Source of the DNA: a virus
Direction: 5' to 3' (one strand)
IMG/VR virus record: IMGVR_UViG_3300048839_001283
Span: 1-37,175 of that record
Length of the DNA stretch: 37,175 bases
Shown: one piece after another, positions 13,288-21,883 of the stretch
Numbering within the stretch: the first letter of the stretch is position 1
Layout of the letters: each line of letters opens with the position of its first letter
Position numbers and translations under genes: made by a program
The notes under the pieces: model-generated
What the model saw: only the letters and a program-made list of their open reading frames with translations
Told to the model about the DNA's origin: nothing
The model's database searches: none

Positions 13288-15207
13288 GTGGCGGACGAGA
13301 TTCGAACCAGAGTGACGGTGGAAGACGGGGCGACCGGCCCGTTGCAGCAGGTCGCCGCCGCCGAGGCCCGCCTGCAGCAGGTTACCGACGAAGCCGCCGC
13401 CGCCGCCGCCAAGGCCGGCGAGAAGTTCGAGCGCAAGGGCAACCAGACCCAGCGGCTGAAGGATCGTCTGACCGCCCTGATGGCGGAGGAACAAGCCGCC
13501 GCCCGCGCATCCGCCGCCGGCCAGCAGGCTGACGATCAGGCCACCGCCGCCGCCGAGCGGCGTCAGCGGCAGGTGGAGCGGATCGCCCAGGCCCTAGGTC
13601 GCCGCAAGGCGGCGGAGGACGCGGCGGCGGAGTCGATCAGGAAGGCCGCCGAACAATCCCGAGCATCGACAGAGGAGGCGGAAAAGCACGGCGATGTGAT
13701 CGCCGCCCTCGCCGGGAAGGTCGCCCCGCTCGCCGCTCTCGCGAGCGCGTGGCGAATGCTGACGGCTGAAATCAGGGCCAACAATGAGGCTGCCGAGCGC
13801 AACGCCAAGCTGGCCCGCGACGCCGCCGCCGAACGGCTGGACTTTGTCGCCCTGGCTGGCGTTGAGAATCCCCAGCAGATCCAGGCCCTCGATCAGATCG
13901 CGGCGTTTGCCGGTCGGCGACCGGGGGAGGTTTACCGGGCCGCCACGCTGGTGCGTTCGGCCCTGCCGGAGGCGAACGACGAGCAGTTGCAGCAGCTCCT
14001 GACCGAGGTGGCCCAGGCGGGCCAGCTCACGCAGACGCCGCTGCCCGAACTGGCGGCTCCGTTCATCACGCTGTTCCGCGAGACGCGCGACGCCCGGCAG
14101 TCGGGCAACCTGCTGCAGGAAGCGATCACGCAAGCCGGCGAACCGGACCCGGCGAGGCTCGGCCAGGCGATCGGCCAGTTCATCGGCATCGGTCGGACGA
14201 TCGGCGGTCTGAGCGCTGCCGAAGCGACCGGATTCGCGGCGGCGGCGACGGGGCTCGGCCTGCCGACCGAGGTCTCCATCACCGGCATGAAGAACGTGAT
14301 GTTCGCCTTGCGCGGCAAGGGCACGCCGGGGGGCGTTGAGACCTTGCAGCAGATCGGCATCACGGCAGGCGAGGGCGTCAACATCCAGCAGGCGCTGGGG
14401 ATCACCTCGCAGGCGGTCGCGGCCGGCCAGATCGGCGGGGCCCAGCTCGAAACGCTGGGCGGACGCGAGGCGGCGCCGGTTTTTGCGGCCCTGACCGACC
14501 CGCAGAAGCTGGCGGATTTCCAGGGCAAGGTGCAGCGGGTGGTCGCCGCCGGCCAGCAGCCCGATTCCCTGGCTCAGTCCAAGATCGAGGGGATCGTCAG
14601 CAGCAGCCCGCAGCAGGCGTTGCGGCTCGTGATCAGCCAGCAGGAAGCGGCGACGGAAGCCATTCGCGCCAGCGACCTGGGATCGCTGCAAAGAGAAGCC
14701 ACGCGGGCTGCCTTCGAGCGAGCACAGGCAAATTTGGAAGCCGAAGGCGCTGTGACGCCATTCAAGGCGGCGATCAACCGGGGGGTGTTTGATGTGCTCA
14801 CCGGGCTGGGGATCAGTCCTGCAAGCTCAATCGATCTTATCAGTCGAGGGACGCCGACCGTCGTGCAGACCGGCGATCCGCTGGAGGACCTTCTCAACAA
14901 GTTTGGCAACATGGTGGGTTTTCCGGGCATGCGGGGCCGCCAGCAATCAGCGAATCTCGCCACCAGGGTCCGCGAGGATCTGAACGCCGGGGCGATGACC
15001 AACTCTGCTGCCGCCGGCGGGATCAATGTCCGAGCAGAGATCGACCCCGAACAGATCCGTGCCGCCGTCCGCGACGGCATGCTTGATGCCCATGTGCGTC
15101 AGCCTCAGCAGGTGATCCAGCAGCAGCACAACTACGCGGTAAACCCGATGACGGACATCCGCGACGGGGTTCGCCGTTACGACCACCCGGTGTTCCAGGA
15201 GCGTTAG
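13288..15207 (+). CDS. Tail tape-measure protein
   Basis: A 639-residue protein. The N-terminus (MADEIRTRVTVEDGATGPLQ) is typical of tape-measure proteins. Ala/Gln/Glu-rich coiled coil covers about residues 20-140 and 170-195. A Gly/Ala-rich central region with hydrophobic stretches (FAAAATGLGLPTE, QALGITSQAVAAGQIGG) follows, and the end is soluble. The start is GTG at 13288 with a weak GGGG site. Tape-measure length sets tail length; at the usual ratio this predicts a tail near 100 nm. It normally follows the tail-tube genes, but here it heads the late region, far from them and bounded by hairpins, so it may form its own transcript. Confidence 0.85.
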   Translation: MADEIRTRVTVEDGATGPLQQVAAAEARLQQVTDEAAAAAAKAGEKFERKGNQTQRLKDRLTALMAEEQAAARASAAGQQADDQATAAAERRQRQVERIAQALGRRKAAEDAAAESIRKAAEQSRASTEEAEKHGDVIAALAGKVAPLAALASAWRMLTAEIRANNEAAERNAKLARDAAAERLDFVALAGVENPQQIQALDQIAAFAGRRPGEVYRAATLVRSALPEANDEQLQQLLTEVAQAGQLTQTPLPELAAPFITLFRETRDARQSGNLLQEAITQAGEPDPARLGQAIGQFIGIGRTIGGLSAAEATGFAAAATGLGLPTEVSITGMKNVMFALRGKGTPGGVETLQQIGITAGEGVNIQQALGITSQAVAAGQIGGAQLETLGGREAAPVFAALTDPQKLADFQGKVQRVVAAGQQPDSLAQSKIEGIVSSSPQQALRLVISQQEAATEAIRASDLGSLQREATRAAFERAQANLEAEGAVTPFKAAINRGVFDVLTGLGISPASSIDLISRGTPTVVQTGDPLEDLLNKFGNMVGFPGMRGRQQSANLATRVREDLNAGAMTNSAAAGGINVRAEIDPEQIRAAVRDGMLDAHVRQPQQVIQQQHNYAVNPMTDIRDGVRRYDHPVFQER

Positions 15208-15224
15208 CGCACAGTGTTCATCCC

Positions 15225-15278
15225 GTCACCCACAAGGGTGACACGAGACAAGCGGGTCTGCGAACGGTGTTCGCGGAC
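15225..15278 (+). terminator. Two hairpins after the tape-measure gene
   Basis: GTCACCC (15225-15231) and GGGTGAC (15236-15242) form a perfect stem around ACAA. GTCTGCGAAC (15256-15265) and GTTCGCGGAC (15269-15278) form a ten-pair stem with one G-T position. They lie 18-71 bases after the tape-measure stop and before the lysis genes. They may end or process the tape-measure transcript; no U-run is present. Confidence 0.5.
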
Positions 15279-15316
15279 GGGAGCAGGAAAGCGAACAGCG
15301 ATCAGGAGAGCAACGC

Positions 15317-16123
15317 ATGGACGCGACGACCAAGCCATGGTGGGCGAGCAGGACGATCTGGGCGGCGGTGACGGTGCTGGCGGTGGCGGTGCTGCGGGCC
15401 TGCGGCGTGGACGCGGCGTCTGAGGCCGCGGGGCTGGAGGGGGTCCTGACGGACGGGGCAATCGCCGTCGCGGCTCTCGTGGCCATCTTGGGCCGCGTGG
15501 CGGCCAGCCGGCGGATCGGGGCGAAGTCCGTCACCAGCGGCGACACCCAGCAGGAGATCATCGGCTCCTGCACCTGGTTGTGCGCCGGCATCTGGATCGC
15601 CATCTTTGCCACCGCGATGACCGGCTGCACGAGCAGCCCATTCACCGGCGACGACCGCTCCACGGCGACCGGAGACGAACGCGGTTCGGCTGGCTTCACG
15701 CAGCCGACGGTGATGTGCCACATTGACTTCAGCGGGGTTCCGAAGGCTTACCGGGTGGCCTTCGATGCCAAGACGGACCCGGCCGTCGAACCTGTGAAAC
15801 TTGAAGCCGTCGTCGCCACCGACGAGGCGGGCAAGCCGCTGTTGGACGAGGACGGTCAGCCGATCATGCAGCTCACGCCGACATCGGTTGAGAACGCTAC
15901 CAGCAGGCCGGGCCTGACGTTCGTCTGGGTTGGCGGGATCAGGGTCGTGACCAGCGGCTCGGCCTCCGCCGCCAGCGGCGACAGCGGCCAGACGGCGTCG
16001 GGATCCCAACATCGCCAGCAGCTCGCCGACCAGGTCAACGTGCAGAGTTCGGGGACCAACACCAAGACGGAGCCTGCCACCGCCGCCCTGCCAGCATCGA
16101 ATGCGGCCAGCGGCGGGGACTGA
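15317..16123 (+). CDS. Holin-like protein fused to a lipoprotein-like domain
   Basis: A 268-residue protein. KPWWASRTIWAAVTVLAVAV (residues about 6-25) and AIAVAALVAILGRVAASRR (about 48-66) form a two-segment start typical of phage holins with a W.S+T+W motif. A third hydrophobic segment, CTWLCAGIWIAIFATAMTGC (85-104), ends in a lipobox-like MTGC, followed by Ser/Thr-rich and beta-rich sequence. The second half thus resembles an outer-membrane spanin or other lipoprotein. The start has AGGAGAG 7 bases away. A single frame joining holin and lipoprotein is unusual; alternatively the whole is an uncharacterised membrane lysis protein. Confidence 0.65.
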   Translation: MDATTKPWWASRTIWAAVTVLAVAVLRACGVDAASEAAGLEGVLTDGAIAVAALVAILGRVAASRRIGAKSVTSGDTQQEIIGSCTWLCAGIWIAIFATAMTGCTSSPFTGDDRSTATGDERGSAGFTQPTVMCHIDFSGVPKAYRVAFDAKTDPAVEPVKLEAVVATDEAGKPLLDEDGQPIMQLTPTSVENATSRPGLTFVWVGGIRVVTSGSASAASGDSGQTASGSQHRQQLADQVNVQSSGTNTKTEPATAALPASNAASGGD

Positions 16124-16131
16124 TTAAACAC

Positions 16132-16236
16132 ATGGACGCCAGCGCGTCGCCGGTCGGGGGCACCCGGCCGGCGGCATTGATCGAATCGGACAAGCCGCGC
16201 AGCAGGGACGCAGAATGGCACCGACCTTGGCACTGA
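16132..16236 (+). CDS. Very small ORF between lysis genes
   Basis: A 34-residue reading (MDASASPVGGTRPAALIESD...) that overlaps the start of the next gene. It has no clear ribosome site. It fills the short gap after the holin-like gene and may be a translated leader or nothing. Confidence 0.2.
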   Translation: MDASASPVGGTRPAALIESDKPRSRDAEWHRPWH

Positions 16237-16676
16237 GCGACTCCTGGATCATCGGCATCGCCGTCTCCCAGATGATTGTCAACGTGGTCATCGCGTTGGC
16301 CTTGTTCTGGCTGAAGGGGCAGACCGACCGCGTCTCGACGCTCGAGCGCGAGATCAAGCAGCGGGCGGACGAGGCGATCGACAGCCGGTTCGCGACGCTC
16401 ACCGCCAAGATGGAAGGCATGTTCGCCGGCCTCAGCGGCGAAGTCCATCGCATCAACGTCCGGCTTGGCAGCGGCGACAGCGATCTGCGCGATCTCGCCC
16501 GCCAGGATCAGCGCATCGAGCTGCAGGTCGCGGCCAAGGTCGGCGAACTGCGCGAGTGGATGCTCACTCACTTCGCGACGCAGGAGTCGGTGAGCGGTCT
16601 GTCCCAACAGGTCCAGCAGGTGGCCAACACGCTGGCGGCGTGCCGGGCTGGGCATCGCGAGGAGTACCCCACATGA
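16215..16676 (+). CDS. DUF2730-like (Mu gp25-type) membrane coiled-coil protein
   Basis: A 153-residue protein with one membrane segment (about residues 10-33, WIIGIAVSQMIVNVVIALAL) followed by a long helical coiled coil (residues about 40-140). This layout matches DUF2730 proteins that stand just before the gp26- and gp27-like genes in Mu-type phages. Their role is not settled; a lysis or Rz-like function has been suggested by topology. The end overlaps the next gene (ATGA). Confidence 0.7.
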   Translation: MAPTLALSDSWIIGIAVSQMIVNVVIALALFWLKGQTDRVSTLEREIKQRADEAIDSRFATLTAKMEGMFAGLSGEVHRINVRLGSGDSDLRDLARQDQRIELQVAAKVGELREWMLTHFATQESVSGLSQQVQQVANTLAACRAGHREEYPT

Positions 16677-17056
16677 GCCGCTACGGCGCCCCTGCGGACA
16701 TGACTGGCCGGGCCCGCGTGCAGCGTGACATGCGTCTGCGCCGCCGGCTGCTCGAAGTCCTGCACGCCCAGCGCGGCAATGACGCCGACGGCTGGGTGTC
16801 GGGCCGGTTTTTGCTCGACGTGCTGCAGGGCTGGGGCGGGATCGATCAGCGTTTCGAGTCCGAGCAGCACATGGTGAGCCTGTTGCAGGACCTCAAGCTG
16901 GCTGACCTCGCCCACGCCCGCGACGACCGCGAGCGGGTGACGGAGGAGTTGACGATCGACGTGCGGAGCTGGCGGATCGCCCCGCTGGGCTGTGCCCTGA
17001 TGGAGGAGGCGATCCCGCCGCACGAACTGGTGGCTGACGAGCGGATCCGCAAATGA
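16673..17056 (+). CDS. Mu gp26-like winged-helix phage protein
   Basis: A 127-residue protein. LRRRLLEVLHAQRGNDADGW, then VSGRFLLDVLQGWGG and MVSLLQDLKLADL, form the HTH. ELTIDVRSWRIAPLGCALM forms a wing and tail. This is the pattern of the small wHTH proteins that lie between DUF2730 and DUF3486 genes in Mu-like phages. It may help DNA recognition in packaging. Start and stop overlap its neighbours, supporting the chosen ATG. Confidence 0.7.
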   Translation: MSRYGAPADMTGRARVQRDMRLRRRLLEVLHAQRGNDADGWVSGRFLLDVLQGWGGIDQRFESEQHMVSLLQDLKLADLAHARDDRERVTEELTIDVRSWRIAPLGCALMEEAIPPHELVADERIRK

Positions 17057-17838
17057 CCGAGCAGACCGAAACCAACCTGGCCACCGCGTTGCCGCCGGTC
17101 GAGCAGATCGCGCATTGGGCTATCGAGCGCCTGGCGATCGAGGGCTACCGGTCGTCGCTGATGAGTCTGCCGCGGGGCACGCTGCTGCAACTGGCGGCAC
17201 GGCTGGTCACGCCGGGCGAGAGCCGGGCCGATGCGCACCGCTGGCTGTGCGGCATGGAGTCCGAGGAGATCGACCAGGCGACGTTCTACCGCTGGTGCCA
17301 GCGTTTCAGCGAGGTCTGCAAGACCATCAAGGCGGAGCTGACGGCGAAGCTGCTGCTGGCGGAACTCGGCCGGGGCCGCGTCGATGTCGCCCAGCTCCGC
17401 GAACTGAACCAGCATCGCATCCAGCACCTGGTCGCTCAGGAACTGGTCGCGGCCCAGTCGGTGCATGACATCGACGCGGCCCGCCTGGTCAAGGTCGTCA
17501 GCAGTCTGCGAATGCTGGACCAGTCGGAGCGGGATCAGGAGTCTCTGGTCATCGCCCGCGACGATGCCGCGCGCCGGGCATCGAAGGCGGAGGCGGAGGT
17601 CGCCCTGCTGCGTCAGCGCCTGGAGCGGATTCCCGACCAGGTGAAGGAACTGACCCGCCGGCTGAGGCAGATCGAGGACGCCACGTCGCAGGGCAAGCGT
17701 GTCGATCCGGCGATCTTCGCCGAGATCCGCGACGCCCTGATCGCCATGGCGCCCCCGGCTCCGGGGGCGGCCCCGGACCCCGGAACGAAGAGTGTTGCCA
17801 CAGAGGACGCAGAGAGCACAGAGGGGAGGGCGGCGTGA
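17053..17838 (+). CDS. DUF3486 (Mu gp27-like) putative terminase small subunit
   Basis: A 261-residue protein. LMSLPRGTLLQLAARLVTPG, ADAHRWLCGME and IDQATFYRWCQRFSEVCKTI form the N-terminal HTH typical of Mu gp27-type proteins. A long helical region (about 95-215) follows. Its position before the large terminase gene agrees. The final residues (SVATEDAESTEGRAA) are encoded by CACAGAG-type repeat copy E, so the C-terminus has been replaced or extended by a repeat insertion. It should bind phage DNA and recruit the motor. Confidence 0.8.
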   Translation: MTEQTETNLATALPPVEQIAHWAIERLAIEGYRSSLMSLPRGTLLQLAARLVTPGESRADAHRWLCGMESEEIDQATFYRWCQRFSEVCKTIKAELTAKLLLAELGRGRVDVAQLRELNQHRIQHLVAQELVAAQSVHDIDAARLVKVVSSLRMLDQSERDQESLVIARDDAARRASKAEAEVALLRQRLERIPDQVKELTRRLRQIEDATSQGKRVDPAIFAEIRDALIAMAPPAPGAAPDPGTKSVATEDAESTEGRAA

Positions 17839-18019
17839 TGGCGAGATGGGAAGCATGGGCAGGCTGGACTGCGGGCTGCGACCTGTGGGTACCAGTCAGC
17901 GCAGGTGACGCGGCCAGACTGGTTACTGCCGGTTGCCCCGTGCGACTTCGGCATGACTCGATCACCGAACTGCTCGGAGGCTCTGACTGATCTCTGTGTC
18001 CTCTGTGCCCTCTGTGGCG
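17796..18019. repeat. CACAGAG-type repeat pair E/F, inverted
   Basis: Copy E (17796-17826) reads TTGCCACAGAGGACGCAGAG then AGCACAGAGGGG. Copy F (17990-18019) is the reverse, ending TGCCCTCTGTGGCGA. They bracket 163 bases that contain the 50-residue ORF. E lies inside the end of the gp27-like gene; F ends 19 bases before the terminase start. The pair looks like one inserted element about 224 bases long. Confidence 0.8.
17838..17990 (+). CDS. Possible 50-residue protein between the terminase subunits
   Basis: The reading is MARWEAWAGWTAGCDLWVPV, then SAGDAARLVTAGCPVRLRHD and SITELLGGSD. It begins with a TGATG overlap with the gp27-like gene and ends exactly where repeat copy F begins. Third-position G/C is good and the composition is protein-like, with Trp-rich N-terminal residues. 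It is fully enclosed by the E/F repeat pair, so it may be cargo of that element or a displaced gene end. Confidence 0.45.
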   Translation: MARWEAWAGWTAGCDLWVPVSAGDAARLVTAGCPVRLRHDSITELLGGSD

Positions 18020-18038
18020 AAATGGTTTCGATTGAACG

Positions 18039-19499
18039 ATGACGACAGCGACGTCACAACCAGGCAAGACGACGCGGACCTCCCGGAAAGCCCAGGCTTC
18101 CGGCGGCAAGCCGATCACCGCGCTCGACGCGGTCAGGGCGGCGATCGCCGAAGGTCGGCTGTTTGCTCCGCGGAGCTATCAGGCTCAGCGGCTGGCCAGC
18201 CCGTCGCGGTTCAACCTCGACAACTGGTCGCGTCAGACGGGCAAGAGCCAGACGGCCGCCCAGGACGCGACGCACCTGGCGGCGACGACCGGCGAGTCGG
18301 TGATGGTGCTGTCCGCCTCGCAGGATCTGACCAAGGAATTCATGGTCAAGGTCGCCGACTACGCGCCGATCTTCTGCGGCCTGGCGGCGGACGTGCAGCG
18401 GGACCTGCGCCGGGCGGTCGCTGCCGGCGAGATGGACGAGCTGCTCTACGTGGACGACCAGGGCGTGCGGATCACGCAGACCGTCATCACCCTGCCCAAC
18501 GGCGAACGCATCATCGGCCGGCCGGCGAACCCCCGCACCGCCCGCGGGTTCTCGATGCATGTGTACCTCGACGAATTCGGGATGCACAAGGACCCCGACG
18601 AGATCTGGGCGGCGGCGTTCCCCAGCATCACCAGCCGCAATCACCTGCGGCTGAACGTCATGTCCACGCCTGGCCTGCGCAGCGACGACAAGTTCGCCGA
18701 TTTGGTGCAGGCAGCGATCCGCGGCGAGTCCGACTTCCGCTACATGCAGGTGACCATCCACGACGCCATCGCCGCCGGCCTATTCGCCAATGCCGAAGAG
18801 CTGCGCCGCAACCTGCGTGACGAGGACAAGTGGCGCCGCGAGTACCTGTGCGAATTCGTCGATGCGGCCGGGGCCTTCCTCAACTACGAGCTGATCCGAG
18901 CCTGCGAGCATGAGGGCATCCAGGCTGACCTGCCCGCCAACCCCGAGGACTGGACCCCGGAGCGGCTTGGCTGGGATCCCAACGCCGGGAGCCTGTATGC
19001 CGGCATCGACATCGGTCGGCGGCACGACCTGACCTGCATCTGGCTGCTGCAGATGGTGGGCGACGTGGCCTGGACGCGTGCCTGCGTCGAGCTGCGCCGC
19101 GTCCCGTTCGCCGCCCAGGAGGCGGTCATGCTGGCCATCCTGGACAAGCTGCCCGTCCGCCGCGTCTGCGCCGACAACACCGGCCTGGGCATGATGCTGG
19201 TCGAGCAGCTCCGCCGCGTCCATGGCAGCACGGTCGAGCCGGTGACCTTCACGGCCCGCGTCAAGGCGGACCTGGCGGAGCCGCTTCGAAGGCGCTTCGA
19301 GGACCGTTTGATCCGCGTCCCGGTCAAGGCCGAAATCCGCGAGGACCTGCATTCGATTCAGCGGACTGTGACCGCCGCCGGCAACGTGCGCTACCTGGGC
19401 GAGCGGACCGAAGACGGCCACGCCGACAGATTCTGGGCGCTGGCCCTGGCGAACCATGCCGTCGAGGCTGCCCCGACAATTCGATGGAGCTTCCACTGA
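18039..19499 (+). CDS. Terminase large subunit (Mu gp28-like)
   Basis: A 486-residue protein. The Walker A-like SRQTGKS (residues 64-70) lies in NWSRQTGKSQTAAQ, and Walker B is VYLDEF (175-180). The C-terminal nuclease has D324 in GIDIGRRHDL, D379 in CADNTGLG and D463 in GHADRFW, the three acidic residues of the RNase-H-like fold. It powers DNA packaging and cuts the DNA, headful-style in Mu-like phages. The ribosome site is weak because repeat copy F lies just upstream, which may affect translation. The stop overlaps the portal start (TGATG). Confidence 0.93.
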   Translation: MTTATSQPGKTTRTSRKAQASGGKPITALDAVRAAIAEGRLFAPRSYQAQRLASPSRFNLDNWSRQTGKSQTAAQDATHLAATTGESVMVLSASQDLTKEFMVKVADYAPIFCGLAADVQRDLRRAVAAGEMDELLYVDDQGVRITQTVITLPNGERIIGRPANPRTARGFSMHVYLDEFGMHKDPDEIWAAAFPSITSRNHLRLNVMSTPGLRSDDKFADLVQAAIRGESDFRYMQVTIHDAIAAGLFANAEELRRNLRDEDKWRREYLCEFVDAAGAFLNYELIRACEHEGIQADLPANPEDWTPERLGWDPNAGSLYAGIDIGRRHDLTCIWLLQMVGDVAWTRACVELRRVPFAAQEAVMLAILDKLPVRRVCADNTGLGMMLVEQLRRVHGSTVEPVTFTARVKADLAEPLRRRFEDRLIRVPVKAEIREDLHSIQRTVTAAGNVRYLGERTEDGHADRFWALALANHAVEAAPTIRWSFH

Positions 19500-21883
19500 T
19501 GAGCGCCACCGGCCTGGCGAGATCCAGTCTGATGCAGCGAGCCGTCCTCGCCTGGGGCGCTCTGGTCGGCAAGTCTGTGCGCGATCCGATGTGGGACGAG
19601 GGTGGCCAGACGGATCGCGATGATGTGGCGCGCGGGGCCCGGCCGCGTTCGGCCTACAGCCAGGTGGCCACGGTCCATGCCTGCGTCAACTTGCGATCGC
19701 AGGCGCTGGCGCGTCTGCCACTGCGGATATCGACCGCCGATGATCAGGTGCTCGAATCCGGCCATGCGGCGGTTTTGACGTATCGGCCCAATTCCTTGCA
19801 GAGCGGGCGAGCCTTCTGGCGGTCCACCATGGCCATGCTGGATCTGTTCGGCCGGGTGCATTGGCGGCTGATCGGTGACCCGCGATCGATCCTCGAAGTG
19901 CGCATCCTGCATCCACTGCTGATGCAGCCGAGGTTCAACAGCCAGGACGAGTTGGTCGGCTGGGTGTTCCGCCGGCGTGCCAACGCCGTCACGGGCGAGT
20001 TTCTGCCTGTGGAGGAGGTCCACACGATCGAGGCGCCGGACTACGACCGGCCCGGCGAGATCGGCGGTCTGAGCCGGCAACGCGTGGCCATGCTCGCCAT
20101 CGCCCAGGTATTCAAAAGCGACCTCGCGAACGAGAGCAGCCTCGACAACGGCGTGCAGCCCGGCGGGGTGTTCGCGACCGACCAGATTCTCAGCGACACC
20201 GTCCGCGACGACTTCCATCGCCAGGTGGTGGAGAAGCATCAGGGCGTGCTGAACCGTCGCCGGTACATGCTGCTCGAAGGCGGCATCAAGTTCAACGGCG
20301 AGGCCGCCAGCTTCAGCGACATGGAGTTCAAGGCGCTGAAGGAGGCCAGCCAGCACGACATCTGCGTCGCCTTCGACGTGCCGCCGTCGCTGCTGTTCCA
20401 GGGCGGCGCCGGGTTGGGCAGCGGCAAGGAGAAGGGTGAGGATCAGGAACTGTTTTGGCAGCGCCTGATGGGCGTGGCCGACATGCTGGCCGAGGAGTGG
20501 GAGACCGCTGTGCTGTCCCGCCAGGAGGCGGACCAGTCGCTGACCCGCAAGGCGTTCCGGCCCCGGCGGGCGGTGGCCCGCGAGATCCACAGCAAGAGCC
20601 ACCTGGTCGCTAAGGCCCGCGGCACAGCGATGGGACGGCAGCTCTATGCGTGGTTTGACGCCAGCGGGATCGAGGAGCTGCAACGCGGCCTGCTGGCACA
20701 ATCGCAGTCGGCGAAGACGTACTGGGACATGGGCGTCCCGCTGAACGACATCGTCGCCGCGTTCGATCTTCCGTTCGAAGAACAGCCGTGGGGCGCCCGC
20801 GGTTACCGGCCGATGGGCCTCATCGACGCGGCGACCGACAGCATCCTGACCGGCGAGCCGGACGGCTCCGAGCCGATCCCGCCGGACATGGCGGACGGTC
20901 CGGGGGCCGGCGGTGACGCCGCCAAGTCGATTGATGCTGATCAGGTCGTCAACAAAGCGCCACGGTTTCGCCTGAGCGAAGCTCAGCTCGCCCGCATGTG
21001 GGAGAGCTGGCGGATGAGCTGGCGCCCGCTGGAGAAGGCGCTGGCATCGAAGGTGTCGGGCCACGTGATGGAGCTGCGCCGCGAGGTGATAAATCGCATC
21101 GAGCGCGAGGCGGCTGTGCAGAAGTCATTCAGCGGACCACTGGTCGTCAAGGACATCATCCGCGATCTCCTGTTCGACGTGGTGAAGGCCAACGGGTCTT
21201 TGCTGGCCAAGGTTCGACCGCTGCTACAGAAGGCGGTGGAACTGGGTGGCGAGCAGGCATTGCAGGAGTCGGCGATCGCCGAGGGCCAGACGGAGTCCAA
21301 GGACATCTTCAGCATTCGCGACCCCAAGGCGGCGCGAGCGCTGCGGCGCCGCGAGACCTCGATCGTGGGCATGAATCAGACGCTGCAGAAGCGGCTGCGG
21401 AGCAAACTGGCCCAGGCGATCGAGAAGGGCGAAGGTCAGGCCGAGTTGCTCGACGCCATGCGCTCCGAGTTCAACGCGACCACTTCGCGGGCCCAGATGA
21501 TTGCCCGCACCGAGATCGGGGCGGCGGTGGAGGAAGCGCGGCAGATCGGGCGCGAACGCGCCGGCGTGCCCATGAAGTCCTGGCTGTGGTCGCGTGCCGA
21601 GCACGGCCGTCGGATGCACGCCGACACCGAGGCCAAGTATATGGACGATCCGATTCCGCTCGGCGATGACTTTGTCATCGCCGGCACGAGCGTCACCTGC
21701 AAGCACCCGCGGGCCACCGGCGTCGCCGAGCACGACATCAACTGCGGCTGCACCACGATCAGCCGCTACCCCGACGACCAGCTCAAGGACGCCCGGATGC
21801 TGGACCATTTGGTCAGCAAGGGCTTCCTCGGCGTCGAGCAGCTCGTCACCAAGGCCGCAGGCCAGGAGCACGACAATGTCTGA
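19499..21883 (+). CDS. Portal protein fused to MuF-like head morphogenesis protein
   Basis: A 794-residue protein. The first part (about 1-440) is an HK97-type portal: SQVATVHACVNLRSQALARL, IEAPDYDRPGEIGGLSR and VAFDVPPSLLFQ are typical. The last part (about 600-780) is MuF/SPP1 gp7-like: TSRAQMIARTEIGAAVEEAR, then WLWSRAEHGRRMHADTE and HDINCGCTT near the end. Fusion puts the DNA gate and the minor head protein in one chain. I start at ATG 19499, which overlaps the terminase stop; an ATG 15 bases earlier is possible. The stop overlaps the protease start. Confidence 0.9.
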   Translation: MSATGLARSSLMQRAVLAWGALVGKSVRDPMWDEGGQTDRDDVARGARPRSAYSQVATVHACVNLRSQALARLPLRISTADDQVLESGHAAVLTYRPNSLQSGRAFWRSTMAMLDLFGRVHWRLIGDPRSILEVRILHPLLMQPRFNSQDELVGWVFRRRANAVTGEFLPVEEVHTIEAPDYDRPGEIGGLSRQRVAMLAIAQVFKSDLANESSLDNGVQPGGVFATDQILSDTVRDDFHRQVVEKHQGVLNRRRYMLLEGGIKFNGEAASFSDMEFKALKEASQHDICVAFDVPPSLLFQGGAGLGSGKEKGEDQELFWQRLMGVADMLAEEWETAVLSRQEADQSLTRKAFRPRRAVAREIHSKSHLVAKARGTAMGRQLYAWFDASGIEELQRGLLAQSQSAKTYWDMGVPLNDIVAAFDLPFEEQPWGARGYRPMGLIDAATDSILTGEPDGSEPIPPDMADGPGAGGDAAKSIDADQVVNKAPRFRLSEAQLARMWESWRMSWRPLEKALASKVSGHVMELRREVINRIEREAAVQKSFSGPLVVKDIIRDLLFDVVKANGSLLAKVRPLLQKAVELGGEQALQESAIAEGQTESKDIFSIRDPKAARALRRRETSIVGMNQTLQKRLRSKLAQAIEKGEGQAELLDAMRSEFNATTSRAQMIARTEIGAAVEEARQIGRERAGVPMKSWLWSRAEHGRRMHADTEAKYMDDPIPLGDDFVIAGTSVTCKHPRATGVAEHDINCGCTTISRYPDDQLKDARMLDHLVSKGFLGVEQLVTKAAGQEHDNV

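Noticed and set aside
6974-18019. CRISPR array suggested by repeated CACAGAG motifs
   Set aside because: The copies are far apart, imperfect and in both orientations, with no equal spacers.
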